Positions 9,644-18,996 of a stretch of DNA of 64,000 nucleotides are shown one piece after another. Numbering within the stretch: position 1 is the stretch's first letter; every line of letters begins with the position of its first letter. Source of the DNA: Paramicrobacterium agarici (GTDB lineage Bacteria > Actinomycetota > Actinomycetes > Actinomycetales > Microbacteriaceae); assembly GCF_002563955.1 (NCBI RefSeq), contig NZ_PDJE01000001.1:1-64000 (forward strand), written 5' to 3'. The notes under the pieces are model-generated. The model had not been told where the DNA came from, did no database searches, and was given only the letters and a program-made list of their open reading frames with translations. The position numbers were made by a program, and so were the translations under genes.

Positions 9644-9682
9644 GCGCGACCGTTCCCAGGCGAGCGAGCGGAGCGGTCGCGC
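9644..9682 (+). other. Hairpin between xylA and xylB
   Basis: GCGCGACCG at 9644-9652 pairs perfectly with CGGTCGCGC at 9674-9682 around a 21-base loop, in the 88-bp gap between xylA and xylB. There is no T-run, so it is not a classic terminator. It may cap the xylA message or lower xylB expression relative to xylA. Confidence 0.4.
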
Positions 9683-9713
9683 GCGGCATCCACTTGTCAC
9701 GAGAGGCACACAC

Positions 9714-11108
9714 ATGGCGCTGGTCGCGGGAGTCGATTCGTCGACGCAGAGTTGCAAGATCGTCATTCGGGATGCTGCGACGGGCGCCGTCGTGCGCCGG
9801 GGTCGCGCCTCGCACCCCGAGGGAACAGAAGTCGCACCCGCCGCGTGGTGGACGGCGCTGCGCGAGGCCATCGCCGACGGCGGCGGACTCGCGGATGTGT
9901 CGGCGATCTCGGTCGCCGGTCAGCAGCACGGAATGGTCGCGCTCGACGCCGAGGGAAACGTGATTCGCGATGCGCTGCTGTGGAACGACACGCGCAGCGC
10001 CGACGCCGCTCGCGACCTCATCGCCGAGGTCGGTGCCGAGGAATACGCGCGTCGGGTCGGCGTCGTTCCCGTCGCCTCGTTCACCGCGTCGAAGCTGCGC
10101 TGGCTGCGCGATGCCGAGCCGGAGAACGCACGTCGTGTTGCCGCGGTCGCGCTGCCGCACGACTGGCTGACGTGGCGGCTGCGCGGATACGGTCCCGCCG
10201 GAGACTCCCCCCTCGGCCCCGATCTCAGTCAGCTGACAACGGATCGCTCCGATGCCTCGGGAACCGCGTACTGGTCAGCCGAGCGCGGTGAATACGACAC
10301 GGAGCTCTTCGAGCTCGCTCTCGGCCACAGCGCTGTTCTGCCCCGCGTCCTCGCCCCCGGAGAGACGGCGGGCACGACTCCCGAGGGCGTCGTCGTGGGA
10401 GCGGGCGCCGGCGACAACGCCGGCGCCGCGCTTGGCCTGGGCGCGGTATCGGGAGACGTCATTGTCTCGATCGGCACCTCGGGGACCGTCTTCGCGGTCA
10501 CCGACACACCGGCGCGCGATGCCTCCGGCACCGTCGCAGGTTTCGCGTCCGCGGACGGCGCGTACCTTCCGCTCATCGCAACCCTCAACGCCGCGCGGAT
10601 TCTCGACGCGGTCGCGCGGCTGCTCGACGTCGACCACGCCGCGCTCGGCGAACTCGCACTCGACGCCGAACCTGGCGCGAACGGGCTCGTGCTCCAGCCC
10701 TACTTCGAAGGCGAGCGCACGCCCAACCTGCCGAATGCCACGGCGACGCTCTTCGGCATGACGCTGAGTTCGGCCACCCGCCCGAACCTCGCTCGCGCCG
10801 CCGTCGAAGGTCTCCTCTGCGGACTCGCCGACGGCCTCGATGCAGTGCGCAGCCAAGGCGTCGACTCCGGCCGCATCCTCATGGTCGGCGGCGCTGCGCA
10901 GAACCCCGCCGTGCAGCAGATCGCCGCGCAGGTCTTCGATGTCCCCGTCGTCGTGCCCGAACCAGGCGAGTACGTCGCCGACGGGGCTGCCGCGCAGGCG
11001 GCATGGGCTCTTGCGGGCGAGCGCCCCTCGTGGCCTGTCTCGATCAGCGCGACGCCCGCTCCCGACCACCGCGGCGTGATCAGAAAGCAGTACGCCGAAC
11101 GCGCCTGA
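9714..11108 (+). CDS. xylB: Xylulokinase
   Basis: Phosphorylates D-xylulose to xylulose 5-phosphate, feeding the pentose phosphate pathway. It is a 464-residue FGGY-family kinase with two actin-like domains. The N-terminal phosphate motif is [10 protein letters not shown]. The substrate-side stretch is [15 protein letters not shown], followed by LLWNDTRS. The C-terminal ATP region has [12 protein letters not shown] and [19 protein letters not shown] at 9714 follows GAGAGG; the upstream part of the open frame has no ribosome binding site. It lies 88 bp after xylA and is presumably co-transcribed. Confidence 0.95.
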   Translation: MALVAGVDSSTQSCKIVIRDAATGAVVRRGRASHPEGTEVAPAAWWTALREAIADGGGLADVSAISVAGQQHGMVALDAEGNVIRDALLWNDTRSADAARDLIAEVGAEEYARRVGVVPVASFTASKLRWLRDAEPENARRVAAVALPHDWLTWRLRGYGPAGDSPLGPDLSQLTTDRSDASGTAYWSAERGEYDTELFELALGHSAVLPRVLAPGETAGTTPEGVVVGAGAGDNAGAALGLGAVSGDVIVSIGTSGTVFAVTDTPARDASGTVAGFASADGAYLPLIATLNAARILDAVARLLDVDHAALGELALDAEPGANGLVLQPYFEGERTPNLPNATATLFGMTLSSATRPNLARAAVEGLLCGLADGLDAVRSQGVDSGRILMVGGAAQNPAVQQIAAQVFDVPVVVPEPGEYVADGAAAQAAWALAGERPSWPVSISATPAPDHRGVIRKQYAERA

Positions 11109-11130
11109 TTCACGACCCCGCATCGTGGCT

Positions 11131-11144
11131 TGGTAACGTTTCCT
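11131..11144. promoter_or_regulatory. LacI-type operator upstream of the LacI gene
   Basis: TGGTAACGTTTCCT carries the near-palindrome GGTAACGTTTCC centred on CG, as LacI-family proteins bind. It is 24 bp before the LacI start at 11168 and resembles the site at 12274, so auto-regulation plus control of the following importer by the same protein is likely. Confidence 0.6.
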
Positions 11145-11167
11145 CACGCACTGTTCCGAGGAGAGCG

Positions 11168-12205
11168 ATGGCGCCCGACACGCACAGGGGTCGCAGTGGC
11201 CCGACACACCCGACGATGAAGCACGTCGCCGCGCTTGCCGGGGTCGGGCTCTCCACCGTGTCCCGCGTCGTCAACGGCGACCCCCATGTCAGCGCCGCGA
11301 AAAGCGCTGCCGTGCACCGGGCGATCGACGAGCTGGGCTACCGCCGCAACGAGTCAGCCAGGCAGTTCCGCACGGGGGCCACCGAGACCGTCGGTCTTGT
11401 GATCGAAGACGTGACGGACCCGTTCTTCTCGCAGCTCACGCAGTCCGTCGAAGATGTCGCGCGGGATCGCGGCTCAATGCTCCTTGTCGCTTCTTACCGG
11501 CGCGAGAACGACCGCGCACGCCAGATCGTCAACTCTCTCAGCGCGCGTCGCCTCGAGGGCATCGTCGTCACCCCATCGGAACGCGGTGACGTGAGCTACT
11601 ACGCCACGGCTCTCGACTCCGGGCTGCAGATGGTTTTCGTCGATCGTCCTGCCCCCGGCGACATTGCGGATGCTGTCATCAGCGACAACCGCGCGAGCAG
11701 CCGTGACGGTGTCGCGCACTTGATCGCGCAAGGGCATCGTCGAATCGCGTGTCTCACCGACCGGGCGCACCTGTACACCGTCGTCGAGCGCCTCGGCGGC
11801 TACCGCGAAGCCCTCACGGCCGCCGGAATCACGTACGATCCCGCGCTCGTGCACTCCTCCGTGCCCGAAGACGGACAGCATCGTGTCGCGCTCGCACGGA
11901 TGCTGGATTCGGGCGATCCACCCACGGCCATCTTCACGTGCAACAACCGCGCGACCCTCAGTGTGCTCGGCGCTCTCAGGCATCGCCCCGAGACGCCGGC
12001 GCTTCTGGGCTTCGACGACTTCGAGCTCGCCGAATCGCTCACCCCGGGGCTCTCGGTGATCGCCCAGGACCCGTTCGCCATGGGGCGCATCGCAACCGAG
12101 CAGCTGTTCCAGCGCATCGACGGGTACCGGGGCCCTGCGCGCACGACGCTCCTGCCCGCGACGCTGCGCGCTCGCGGCTCGGCCGAGCGGGGCCCCGAGC
12201 ACTGA
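11168..12205 (+). CDS. LacI-family transcriptional regulator
   Basis: A 345-residue repressor-type regulator. The helix-turn-helix MKHVAALAGVGLSTVSRVVN is at residues 17-36, followed by the hinge and a type I periplasmic-binding-like effector domain (LVIEDVTDPFFSQLTQSVED, ILGFDDFELAESLTPGLSV-like C-terminus). ATG at 11168 is preceded by GAGGAGAG; the much longer open frame upstream overlaps xylB and is rejected. Matching operators at 11131 and 12274 suggest that it controls itself and the CUT1 importer at 12347-15512. The effector is probably the sugar carried by that importer. Confidence 0.9.
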   Translation: MAPDTHRGRSGPTHPTMKHVAALAGVGLSTVSRVVNGDPHVSAAKSAAVHRAIDELGYRRNESARQFRTGATETVGLVIEDVTDPFFSQLTQSVEDVARDRGSMLLVASYRRENDRARQIVNSLSARRLEGIVVTPSERGDVSYYATALDSGLQMVFVDRPAPGDIADAVISDNRASSRDGVAHLIAQGHRRIACLTDRAHLYTVVERLGGYREALTAAGITYDPALVHSSVPEDGQHRVALARMLDSGDPPTAIFTCNNRATLSVLGALRHRPETPALLGFDDFELAESLTPGLSVIAQDPFAMGRIATEQLFQRIDGYRGPARTTLLPATLRARGSAERGPEH

Positions 12206-12273
12206 GTTGCGCCGCCGCAAACAGTAGGGCCGACATCACGATTCAGTAATCACCTGCCCGCTCGACTTGCGTT

Positions 12274-12287
12274 TGGCAACGTTTTCA
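12274..12287. promoter_or_regulatory. LacI-type operator upstream of CUT1 importer
   Basis: TGGCAACGTTTTCA shares TGGYAACGTTTYC with the site at 11131 upstream of the LacI gene. It is 60 bp before the binding-protein start, a suitable place for repression or catabolite control. The 141-bp gap between the LacI stop and 12347 contains nothing else recognisable apart from the GGAGGA ribosome binding site near 12336. Confidence 0.55.
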
Positions 12288-12346
12288 GATTTGAATATGA
12301 GAAACCGAAGAACTCGGCTTTGCACAGTTCCAATGGAGGAAGCACC

Positions 12347-13624
12347 ATGCGCAAGAGGATGTCCATTCTGGCCGGCGCGCTCGCCGTCGGCCTCGCACTC
12401 ACGGGGTGCTCGTCAGGAGGATCCGGAGGATCCGACCCAGACAACCCCGACCAGGTCGAGGTCTTCACCTGGTGGGCCTCCGGCTCAGAGAAAGCCGGAC
12501 TCGACGCTCTCGTCGAAGAGTTCAACTCCCAGTACCCCGACATCGAGTTCATCAACGCAGCGGTCGCGGGCGGCGCCGGATCGAACGCCAAGGCCGCGCT
12601 CGCGTCACGCCTCGAGTCGGGCAACCCGCCCGACACGTTCCAAGCGCACGCCGGTGCCGAGCTGTCCGACTACATCGCCGCAGAGCAGATCCAGGACCTC
12701 AGTAATCTGTACGACGAGCTCGGCCTGAAAGACGTGTTCCCGGCAGATCTCATTGAGCGACTAACGGTCGACGGAAAGATCTACTCGGTTCCGAGCAACA
12801 TCCACCGTGCCAACGTCACGTGGGTGAACACCGAGGTGCTCGAGAGCGCCGGAATCGACCCGATGAAGGCTCCGGAGTCGATCGATGCCTGGATCAGCGA
12901 CCTCCAGAAGGTCAAGGACTCCGGCGTTGACGCTCCCCTGGCCATCGGCACCGAGTGGACGCAGATGCAGTTGCTCGAGAACGTGCTCATCGCAGACCTG
13001 GGCGCAGAGGGATACGCGGGCCTCTGGGACGGCTCGACGGCGTGGGACAGCGATGGCGTGAAGACGGCCGTCGACCACTACGACCAGCTCATGAACTTCG
13101 TCAACCAGGACTACGCGGGACTCGACTGGGATGCCGCATCGCAGATCGTCATCGACGGCAACGCTGCGTACAACGTCATGGGCGACTGGGCTGAAGCTGC
13201 TTTCACCCAGGCCGGGCAGACCTGGGGCACCGAGTACACGACGTGGCCGACGCCAGGCACCGACGGCGTCTTCGACTTCCTCGCCGACTCGTTCACGCTG
13301 CCCGTCGGCGCGCCGCACGAAGAAGCAGCAACGGACTGGCTGACCACCATCAGCTCGGCTGAGGGCCAGAAGGCGTTCAACACGGTGAAGGGCTCGATCC
13401 CCGCTCGCACCGACGCCGACCCGGCCGACTACGGCGAGTACCAGCAGAGCGCCATGGAGTCGTTCGCGAACGACACCATCGTGAGCTCGCTCGCACACGG
13501 TGCGGCAGCGCCGATCGCTTGGTCGAGCGACATCTCATCCGCCGTCGGCAAGTTCGGTTCTGACCGAGACAAGGATGCCCTGATCCAGGCGCTCGTCGCA
13601 GCGGCTGAATCAGCGCTGTCCTGA
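12347..13624 (+). CDS. Carbohydrate ABC transporter substrate-binding lipoprotein
   Basis: A 425-residue extracellular solute-binding protein, family 1 (CUT1 type). The signal peptide ends in lipobox LTGC, followed by a Gly/Ser linker. The mature region starts VEVFTWWASGSEKAGLDAL and contains ALASRLESGNPPDTFQAHAG, which resembles glucose/mannose-type binding proteins (GtsA-like). The ATG at 12347 follows GGAGGA. It is the first of three genes (binding protein and two permeases) directly downstream of xylAB and a LacI regulator. The ligand could be glucose, xylose or a xyloside; sequence alone does not decide. Confidence 0.88.
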   Translation: MRKRMSILAGALAVGLALTGCSSGGSGGSDPDNPDQVEVFTWWASGSEKAGLDALVEEFNSQYPDIEFINAAVAGGAGSNAKAALASRLESGNPPDTFQAHAGAELSDYIAAEQIQDLSNLYDELGLKDVFPADLIERLTVDGKIYSVPSNIHRANVTWVNTEVLESAGIDPMKAPESIDAWISDLQKVKDSGVDAPLAIGTEWTQMQLLENVLIADLGAEGYAGLWDGSTAWDSDGVKTAVDHYDQLMNFVNQDYAGLDWDAASQIVIDGNAAYNVMGDWAEAAFTQAGQTWGTEYTTWPTPGTDGVFDFLADSFTLPVGAPHEEAATDWLTTISSAEGQKAFNTVKGSIPARTDADPADYGEYQQSAMESFANDTIVSSLAHGAAAPIAWSSDISSAVGKFGSDRDKDALIQALVAAAESALS

Positions 13625-13692
13625 ACAACCTGACCCACGAGGCCCGGCTGCGTCACCGCATCCGGGCCTCGTGACTGAGGAGAACAACAACC

Positions 13693-14583
13693 GTGCGCAA
13701 AGGCATACGCAACTGGGGACCGCCGCTTCTGCTGCTGGCCCCCAGCCTCGTCCTCGTCGCGATCTTCGTCTACGGGCTGATCATCGCGAACATCCAGGTG
13801 TCGATGACCGACCGCCATTCCCTCGCGGCGGAGGGCGCGTTCGTCGGTTTCGAGAACTACATCACGCTGCTCACCGAGGGCCGCTTCCTGCACTCGCTGC
13901 TGAATCTCGTGGTCTTCACTGTCGTCTTCATCGCCGGCACCATGATCTTCGGGTTCATCTGGGCCTGGCTTCTCGACAAGGGCGTCAAGGCCGAGGGCGT
14001 CTTCCGCTCGGTCTACCTCTTCCCCATGGCCGTCTCCTTCGTCGCATCCGGTGTCGTCTGGCGCTGGCTCCTCAACAGCGCCGAGGGTGACAGAGCGTCA
14101 GGGCTCAACAGGATGCTGCAGGCCGTCGGTCTCGACTTTCTGCAGAACTCGTGGTGGAACGAGCCGGTCTGGGGCATGGCCGCCATCGCCATGCCCGCGA
14201 TCTGGCAGCTCTCCGGCTACATCATGGCCCTGTTCCTCGCCGGGTTCCGCGGCATCCCCGACGAGCTCCGGGAGGCAGCGCGCATGGACGGCGCGAGCGA
14301 ATGGAAGCTGTATCGGCACGTGATCTTCCCGCAGCTGAGTCCCATCGCCCTCTCGGCGCTCATCATCGTGAGCCACATGTCGCTCAAGGTCTTCGACCTC
14401 ATCATGGCCGTGACAAAGGCGATCTACCAGACCGAGGTCCCGGCGACCTACATGTGGATCGCGCTGACCTCGAACGACTACGCGAAGGCATCCGCGATCG
14501 CCACCGTGCTCCTTGTCATCGCGTCTCTGTTCATCATTCCGTACCTGATTCACACGATGCGTGAAGAGAAGAGGTCGTCATGA
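13693..14583 (+). CDS. Carbohydrate ABC transporter permease (MalF-type)
   Basis: A 296-residue inner-membrane permease with about six transmembrane helices. The cytoplasmic EAA loop, which docks the ATPase, reads ELREAARMDGASEWKLYRHV near residue 195. The GTG start at 13693 follows GAGGAG. It overlaps the next permease by the 4-base ATGA junction, so the two are translationally coupled and form a heterodimeric channel. No ATPase gene follows, so a shared MsiK-like ATPase from elsewhere must power it. Confidence 0.9.
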   Translation: MRKGIRNWGPPLLLLAPSLVLVAIFVYGLIIANIQVSMTDRHSLAAEGAFVGFENYITLLTEGRFLHSLLNLVVFTVVFIAGTMIFGFIWAWLLDKGVKAEGVFRSVYLFPMAVSFVASGVVWRWLLNSAEGDRASGLNRMLQAVGLDFLQNSWWNEPVWGMAAIAMPAIWQLSGYIMALFLAGFRGIPDELREAARMDGASEWKLYRHVIFPQLSPIALSALIIVSHMSLKVFDLIMAVTKAIYQTEVPATYMWIALTSNDYAKASAIATVLLVIASLFIIPYLIHTMREEKRSS

Positions 14584-15512
14584 GCCAGGCAACCCAGACG
14601 GACCTCTCCAGCGGCGTCTCCACGCGAAAGATGGCTGGCGGCGCTCCGCAGCAGAAGGGCCCTCGGTTCGTTCTCGGCCGCACGGCCAAGTACGTGATCC
14701 TGATCGCCTTCGTCATCGTCGTGCTCATGCCGGTGTACGTGCTCCTGGTCACGAGCTTCAAGCCGCCCGCCGATGTCAATCCCGAGTCGTCCTGGGGCCT
14801 TCCGCTTCGCTGGCCGTGGGAGTCCGTCAACGGCGGGCCGACAGGGTTCGATAACTGGGTGACGGCGTGGGACGCCCTTGCTCCCGCGCTCGGCCGCACC
14901 TTCCTGCTCGCGATCCCTGCGGCTCTCATTGCGGCGATGCTCGGGTCCATGAACGGCTTCGTTCTGTCCCGCTGGCGTTTTCCCCACGCGAGCCTCGTGT
15001 TCACGCTGATCCTGTTCGGCATGTTCATTCCGTACCAGGCCGTGCTGACGCCGCTCGTCGAGATGAAGACAACGCTCGGCATGCCCAGCAACATCTTGAC
15101 CCTTCTGATCGTGCACGTCATTTACGGTCTGCCGATCTGCACGCTCATCTTCCGCAACTACTACGAGGGCGTTCCGATCGAGCTCATGGAGGCCTCGAGA
15201 ATGGATGGGGCGGGGATGCTGCGCAGCTATGCGTCGATCATCCTGCCGCTGTCGCTCCCGGGCTTCGTCGTCACGATCATCTGGCAGTTCACGAGTGCGT
15301 GGAACGACTACCTGTTCGCACTGTTCCTGACCGATGTTCAGGGCGGACCCGTGTCGCTCGCCCTGAACAACCTCGCGCAGGGAGCTCAGCTCGCCAACTA
15401 CGGAGCCGCGATGGCGGGAGCGCTCATCGCATCGTTCCCGACGCTTGTCGTCTATATCATCCTCGGCAAGTACTTCATCGGCGGTCTCATGAGCGGCTCT
15501 GTGAAGAGCTGA
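14580..15512 (+). CDS. Carbohydrate ABC transporter permease (MalG-type)
   Basis: The 310-residue partner permease of the importer. It has a basic N-terminal cytoplasmic tail, then about six transmembrane helices. The EAA-like loop IELMEASRMDGAGMLRSYAS lies around residues 200-220. It overlaps the upstream permease by ATGA and ends shortly before a strong hairpin terminator at 15527. The protein gives the second half of the translocation pore. Confidence 0.9.
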   Translation: MSQATQTDLSSGVSTRKMAGGAPQQKGPRFVLGRTAKYVILIAFVIVVLMPVYVLLVTSFKPPADVNPESSWGLPLRWPWESVNGGPTGFDNWVTAWDALAPALGRTFLLAIPAALIAAMLGSMNGFVLSRWRFPHASLVFTLILFGMFIPYQAVLTPLVEMKTTLGMPSNILTLLIVHVIYGLPICTLIFRNYYEGVPIELMEASRMDGAGMLRSYASIILPLSLPGFVVTIIWQFTSAWNDYLFALFLTDVQGGPVSLALNNLAQGAQLANYGAAMAGALIASFPTLVVYIILGKYFIGGLMSGSVKS

Positions 15513-15526
15513 CGCACAAGCACATG

Positions 15527-15562
15527 CTGAGGGCCCCGCTTCCAACGAAGCGGGGCCCTCAG
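15527..15562. terminator. Bidirectional terminator hairpin
   Basis: A perfect 15-bp stem, CTGAGGGCCCCGCTT at 15527-15541 and its complement at 15548-15562, with a 6-base loop. It sits between the convergent plus-strand importer and the minus-strand GlcNAc importer. A long U-run is absent on both sides, which is common in actinobacteria. Confidence 0.8.
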
Positions 15563-15584
15563 CGCGTCAGCGGCTCCAACGGAC

Positions 15585-16493
15585 TTACTTCATGGTGCCC
15601 TGCGAGACAGATCCCTGCAGCTGACGCTGGAAGATCACGTACACGATCAGCACGGGCGTGATCGTGATGATGACAGCGGCAAAAAGCGCCCCGAAGTTGA
15701 CGGCATACCCCGCGGATGATGCGAACGAGGCCATCCCCTGCGAGAGCACGTACTTGCTCTTGTCGGTGTTCAGCGCGATCGGCAGCAGGAACTGGTTCCA
15801 GAGCCCGAGGAAGTTGAAGATCGCGACCGAAGCCATTCCGGGCTTCGCCATCGGCAGCATCACCTGGAAGAACGTGCGCCATTCGCCCGCTCCATCGACG
15901 TACGCGGCCTCTTGAATCTCGTCTGGTAGCCCCTTGAAGAACGCGAACAGGAAGAACACCGTGAACGGCAGCGCGAAGGCCACGTAAGTCAGCGTCAATC
16001 CGGGAAGCGTGTTCAGCAGTCCCATGTTCCGCAGAATGAAGAACAGCGGAACGATCGCGAGGAAGATCGGGAAGGTGAGTCCGGCGAGCATCAGGTAGTA
16101 GATCGCCTTGCTGCCGGGGAAGGTGAATCGCGCGAGAACGTAGGCACACATGGCACCCAGAACCATGACGATGATCAGCGCAGAGCCAACGACGAGAACG
16201 GTGTTGAGGAACATGCCGCCGATGTCGTACTCGGTCCACGCAGAGACGTAGTTGTCGAAGTTCCACTCTGCGGGCAGGGAGAACGGCGACGCGAAGATCT
16301 CGCGCGTCGTCTTGAACGACGTCATGAGCGTCCACAGCATCGGCACCACGACGATGATCGACCAGAGAATGAGCATCGCGTGAGAGACAGTGCCGACCGT
16401 GCGGTCGCCTTTGCTCAATTTCGTCTTGCGCAGCGAACGAGCCAGATCCTCCGGCTTCACCGTCTGCTTTCGGGTCTCAGTGATGTGAGTCAT
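15585..16493 (-). CDS. ngcG: N-acetylglucosamine-type ABC transporter permease (NgcG-like)
   Basis: A 302-residue MalG-type permease. It has a charged N-terminus, about six membrane helices and an EAA loop reading DEIQEAAYVDGAGEWRTFFQ. The start overlaps the stop of the preceding permease by 4 bases. It is the last gene of a run of regulator, SIS protein, binding protein, permease and permease, and the closest named system is NgcEFG of Streptomyces. Substrate assignment rests on the binding protein and the GlcNAc kinase next door. Confidence 0.85.
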   Translation of the reverse strand: MTHITETRKQTVKPEDLARSLRKTKLSKGDRTVGTVSHAMLILWSIIVVVPMLWTLMTSFKTTREIFASPFSLPAEWNFDNYVSAWTEYDIGGMFLNTVLVVGSALIIVMVLGAMCAYVLARFTFPGSKAIYYLMLAGLTFPIFLAIVPLFFILRNMGLLNTLPGLTLTYVAFALPFTVFFLFAFFKGLPDEIQEAAYVDGAGEWRTFFQVMLPMAKPGMASVAIFNFLGLWNQFLLPIALNTDKSKYVLSQGMASFASSAGYAVNFGALFAAVIITITPVLIVYVIFQRQLQGSVSQGTMK

Positions 16494-17506
16494 CGACGGC
16501 CTCCGTCATCTTTGCCTCCGGCAAGCCGGTTCACGGTGAACACAATGGCGGCGAAGATCAGGGTGATGACCGCGAGGACGACACCCATCGAGCTCGCATA
16601 GCCGAACTTGCCCTGCGAGAACGCCATCTCGAACAGATACTGCGACATCACGAGCGTCGAGTTGGCCGGGCCGCCGTTCGGATTGAGGGCCGCCATGTAC
16701 ACGAAGGCGTCCAACGCCATGATGCCGACGTAGATGTACGCCGTCTGGATGTTGTCGCGGATCAGGGGAATCGTGATCGATATGGCCGTCCGGAAGCGAC
16801 CTGCGCCATCAAGGCGCACGGCCTCGAAGATCTCGCCCGGAATGCCCTTGATCGACGCGATGAACAGCACCATGTAGAAGCCGACGAACCCCCAGATGAT
16901 GACGAACACGGAGACCGCCATCGCCGTGCGCTCGTCGCCGAGCCAGGGGAACGACTCGAACATGTCGAGGCCGAACATCTGGAGGAACCCGTTGATGAGT
17001 CCTTCTGGTCCGAAAATCTGCGCCCACATGAGGCCGATGATGATTCCGGGAATCACATACGGAAAGAACGAGACGACGCGATAGAAGCTGGATCCTTGCA
17101 GTCCACGTGTCTGACCGTGACTCGGTCCACCAACCGTGATCAATGTCGCGAACAGCAGCGCCAGCGAGAGGGTGATCAAAGGGACGACGATGGCAAGGAA
17201 GATGTTGTTCCCCATCGCCGTGAGAAACTGACCGTCCTGGAAGAGCTTGATGTAGTTCTGCACTCCGATGAAATTCATCGTCTGCGAGAATCCGGACCAG
17301 TCGGTAAGGGAGTAATAGGCGGCCTGGACGAACGGCGAGATCACGAAGATGATGAAGATCGCGAGCGGGAGCCCGAGAAACACCACCATGAAGCTGACGT
17401 AGTCAAACGTGAGCTTGCGCCGGCGCCGCCGGGGGGCCTTTCCGCCCCCCGGCTTGCCCAGGGTCGCCGCTATGGCGCGCCCCGGATCGGCACCGGCCGC
17501 TGTCAC
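16490..17506 (-). CDS. ngcF: N-acetylglucosamine-type ABC transporter permease (NgcF-like)
   Basis: A 338-residue MalF-type permease with a long basic cytoplasmic N-terminus (APRRRRRKLTFDYVS), then about six membrane helices. The EAA-like loop reads GEIFEAVRLDGAGRFRTAIS. It overlaps ngcE by 4 bases upstream and ngcG by 4 bases downstream, so all three are translationally coupled. Together with NgcG it forms the membrane pore. No ATPase gene is present nearby. Confidence 0.85.
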   Translation of the reverse strand: MTAAGADPGRAIAATLGKPGGGKAPRRRRRKLTFDYVSFMVVFLGLPLAIFIIFVISPFVQAAYYSLTDWSGFSQTMNFIGVQNYIKLFQDGQFLTAMGNNIFLAIVVPLITLSLALLFATLITVGGPSHGQTRGLQGSSFYRVVSFFPYVIPGIIIGLMWAQIFGPEGLINGFLQMFGLDMFESFPWLGDERTAMAVSVFVIIWGFVGFYMVLFIASIKGIPGEIFEAVRLDGAGRFRTAISITIPLIRDNIQTAYIYVGIMALDAFVYMAALNPNGGPANSTLVMSQYLFEMAFSQGKFGYASSMGVVLAVITLIFAAIVFTVNRLAGGKDDGGRR

Positions 17507-18915
17507 TTGACTTCCACCTTGTCGATGGAGTCGTCGTTGCGAACTCTGTCGGTGATTTCTTGCAGCCCGGCCGTCAGATCAGCAACGCTCATCTTGCCGG
17601 CAAGGAACTGGTTCCACAGCGTCAGCTGGTCGGAGTTCATGCCGTAGAGGTCGACGAACTTCCAGTTGTAGATGTTCTCACCAGCGGCATCGAGCATGTC
17701 GGTCTGCGATACGAGCGCGGTCGAACCGAAGCCGTCCTCGGGAACGAGACCCTTGACGACGGTCGGTGCGAGCTTCGTCTTGGCGAAGTTCGTCGCCGCG
17801 TCCTTCGAGAGCATCACGCGCAGGAGCTCCTTGCCTCCGGCAACGTTGTTCGCCTGCGACGGCACGATGAACGGCTCGCCCGCCGTGGCGCGCACAGCCT
17901 CGGGCGGCATCTTCGCGTTCTCATCGAGAGCGGGGGTCGGGAAGCCCTTCATCTCGAAGCCTTCCTTGGTCTGGTCCTTCATCTCGTTCTCAATCCATGA
18001 GCCCGAGGGGTAGAGGATCGCCGCCTGGTCGTTGCTCCACTGCGCCTGAGCAGCGGTGAACTGCGTTCCGGCACCGCCCGGCTTCATGTAGCCGGCATCG
18101 ATGATCTCCTTGAAGGCGGTGAAGACATCTTGAATCGCCTGCTTCGACCAGCATCCTTCCTCGAGGTTCTCGAGAGCGAGACGCACCTCGTCTCCACCCT
18201 GCTTGATCGCGGCTCCGATGGACATCGTCTGGTAGTACGTCGCAGCTTCCTTGCCCCAGCAGAACAGGTATTTGCCGTCTTCCTTCGCCTTCGCGCCGAG
18301 GTCCTTGAGATCGGCCCAGGTCGTGGGAACCTCCCAGCCCTTCTCTTCGAAGAGGCTCGCGGAGTACCAGACGCCGTAGATCGTCATGACGTAGTTGACG
18401 GCCGCGAACTTGTCGCCGAACGTTCCCGGGTCGAGCGCGCCCGCGTAGAGGGTGTCGCGGATCGTGTCGCCCTCGAGATTCTTCGCGTCGATGACGTCGG
18501 TGAGGTCCTCGATCTGATCCATGATCGTGCTGAAGCCGATCGAGTCCGCACCCGAGTTGTCGACAAGGTCCGGCGGGTTGCCGCCGACGAATCGCGGCTG
18601 CAGCTCCTGCGAGATCTTCGTCGACGCGGAGACCTTGGCCGTTACGCCGTCGTGCTGCTTCTCGAGGATCTTCGCCGCGTACTCGACGTAGTCAGTACCG
18701 TAGCCGCCGTCGAAGATGACGGAGTCGATCTTCGAGTCCGTCGCCAGGCCAAACGGGTTGTCTGCGGTGACCTCGCCCTTGGGGCCACCGCCGCCACCGC
18801 CGCCACCGCCGGTGGCGCACGAGGCGAGAGTCGTGGAGAACGGAATCAGCACCGCTGCTGCAACCGCTCCACGCAGGATGTTCCTGCGATTCACAGAGAC
18901 GTTTTCGATGTTCAT
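17503..18915 (-). CDS. ngcE: N-acetylglucosamine/diacetylchitobiose-binding protein (NgcE-like)
   Basis: A 470-residue extracytoplasmic binding protein. The N-terminus carries the twin-arginine-type NRRNILRG, a hydrophobic stretch and lipobox LASC, so it is probably a Tat-exported lipoprotein. Nine glycines follow the lipid-anchor region as a linker, encoded by GGN repeats at about 18784-18812. The body (FDGGYGTDYVEYAAKILEK, FVGGNPPDLVDNSGADSIGF) resembles NgcE. It captures GlcNAc or chitobiose outside the cell for NgcFG. The SIS protein, RpiR regulator and GlcNAc kinase in the same locus support this use. Confidence 0.88.
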   Translation of the reverse strand: MNIENVSVNRRNILRGAVAAAVLIPFSTTLASCATGGGGGGGGGPKGEVTADNPFGLATDSKIDSVIFDGGYGTDYVEYAAKILEKQHDGVTAKVSASTKISQELQPRFVGGNPPDLVDNSGADSIGFSTIMDQIEDLTDVIDAKNLEGDTIRDTLYAGALDPGTFGDKFAAVNYVMTIYGVWYSASLFEEKGWEVPTTWADLKDLGAKAKEDGKYLFCWGKEAATYYQTMSIGAAIKQGGDEVRLALENLEEGCWSKQAIQDVFTAFKEIIDAGYMKPGGAGTQFTAAQAQWSNDQAAILYPSGSWIENEMKDQTKEGFEMKGFPTPALDENAKMPPEAVRATAGEPFIVPSQANNVAGGKELLRVMLSKDAATNFAKTKLAPTVVKGLVPEDGFGSTALVSQTDMLDAAGENIYNWKFVDLYGMNSDQLTLWNQFLAGKMSVADLTAGLQEITDRVRNDDSIDKVEVK

Positions 18916-18961
18916 CGTGGTGTCTACCTTCCAATATGGGGGTGGTTAGGGATTGCGATGT

Positions 18962-18987
18962 GCCGAGTTCTCATGCTGTGACTCGGC
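18962..18987 (-). other. Hairpin between SIS gene and ngcE
   Basis: GCCGAGT at 18962-18968 and ACTCGGC at 18981-18987 form a 7-bp stem with a 12-base loop in the 81-bp gap between the SIS gene and ngcE on the minus strand. It could stabilise the ngcEFG message or partly terminate the regulator/SIS transcript, giving higher levels of the binding protein. Confidence 0.3.
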
Positions 18988-18996
18988 CCTGCGCCG

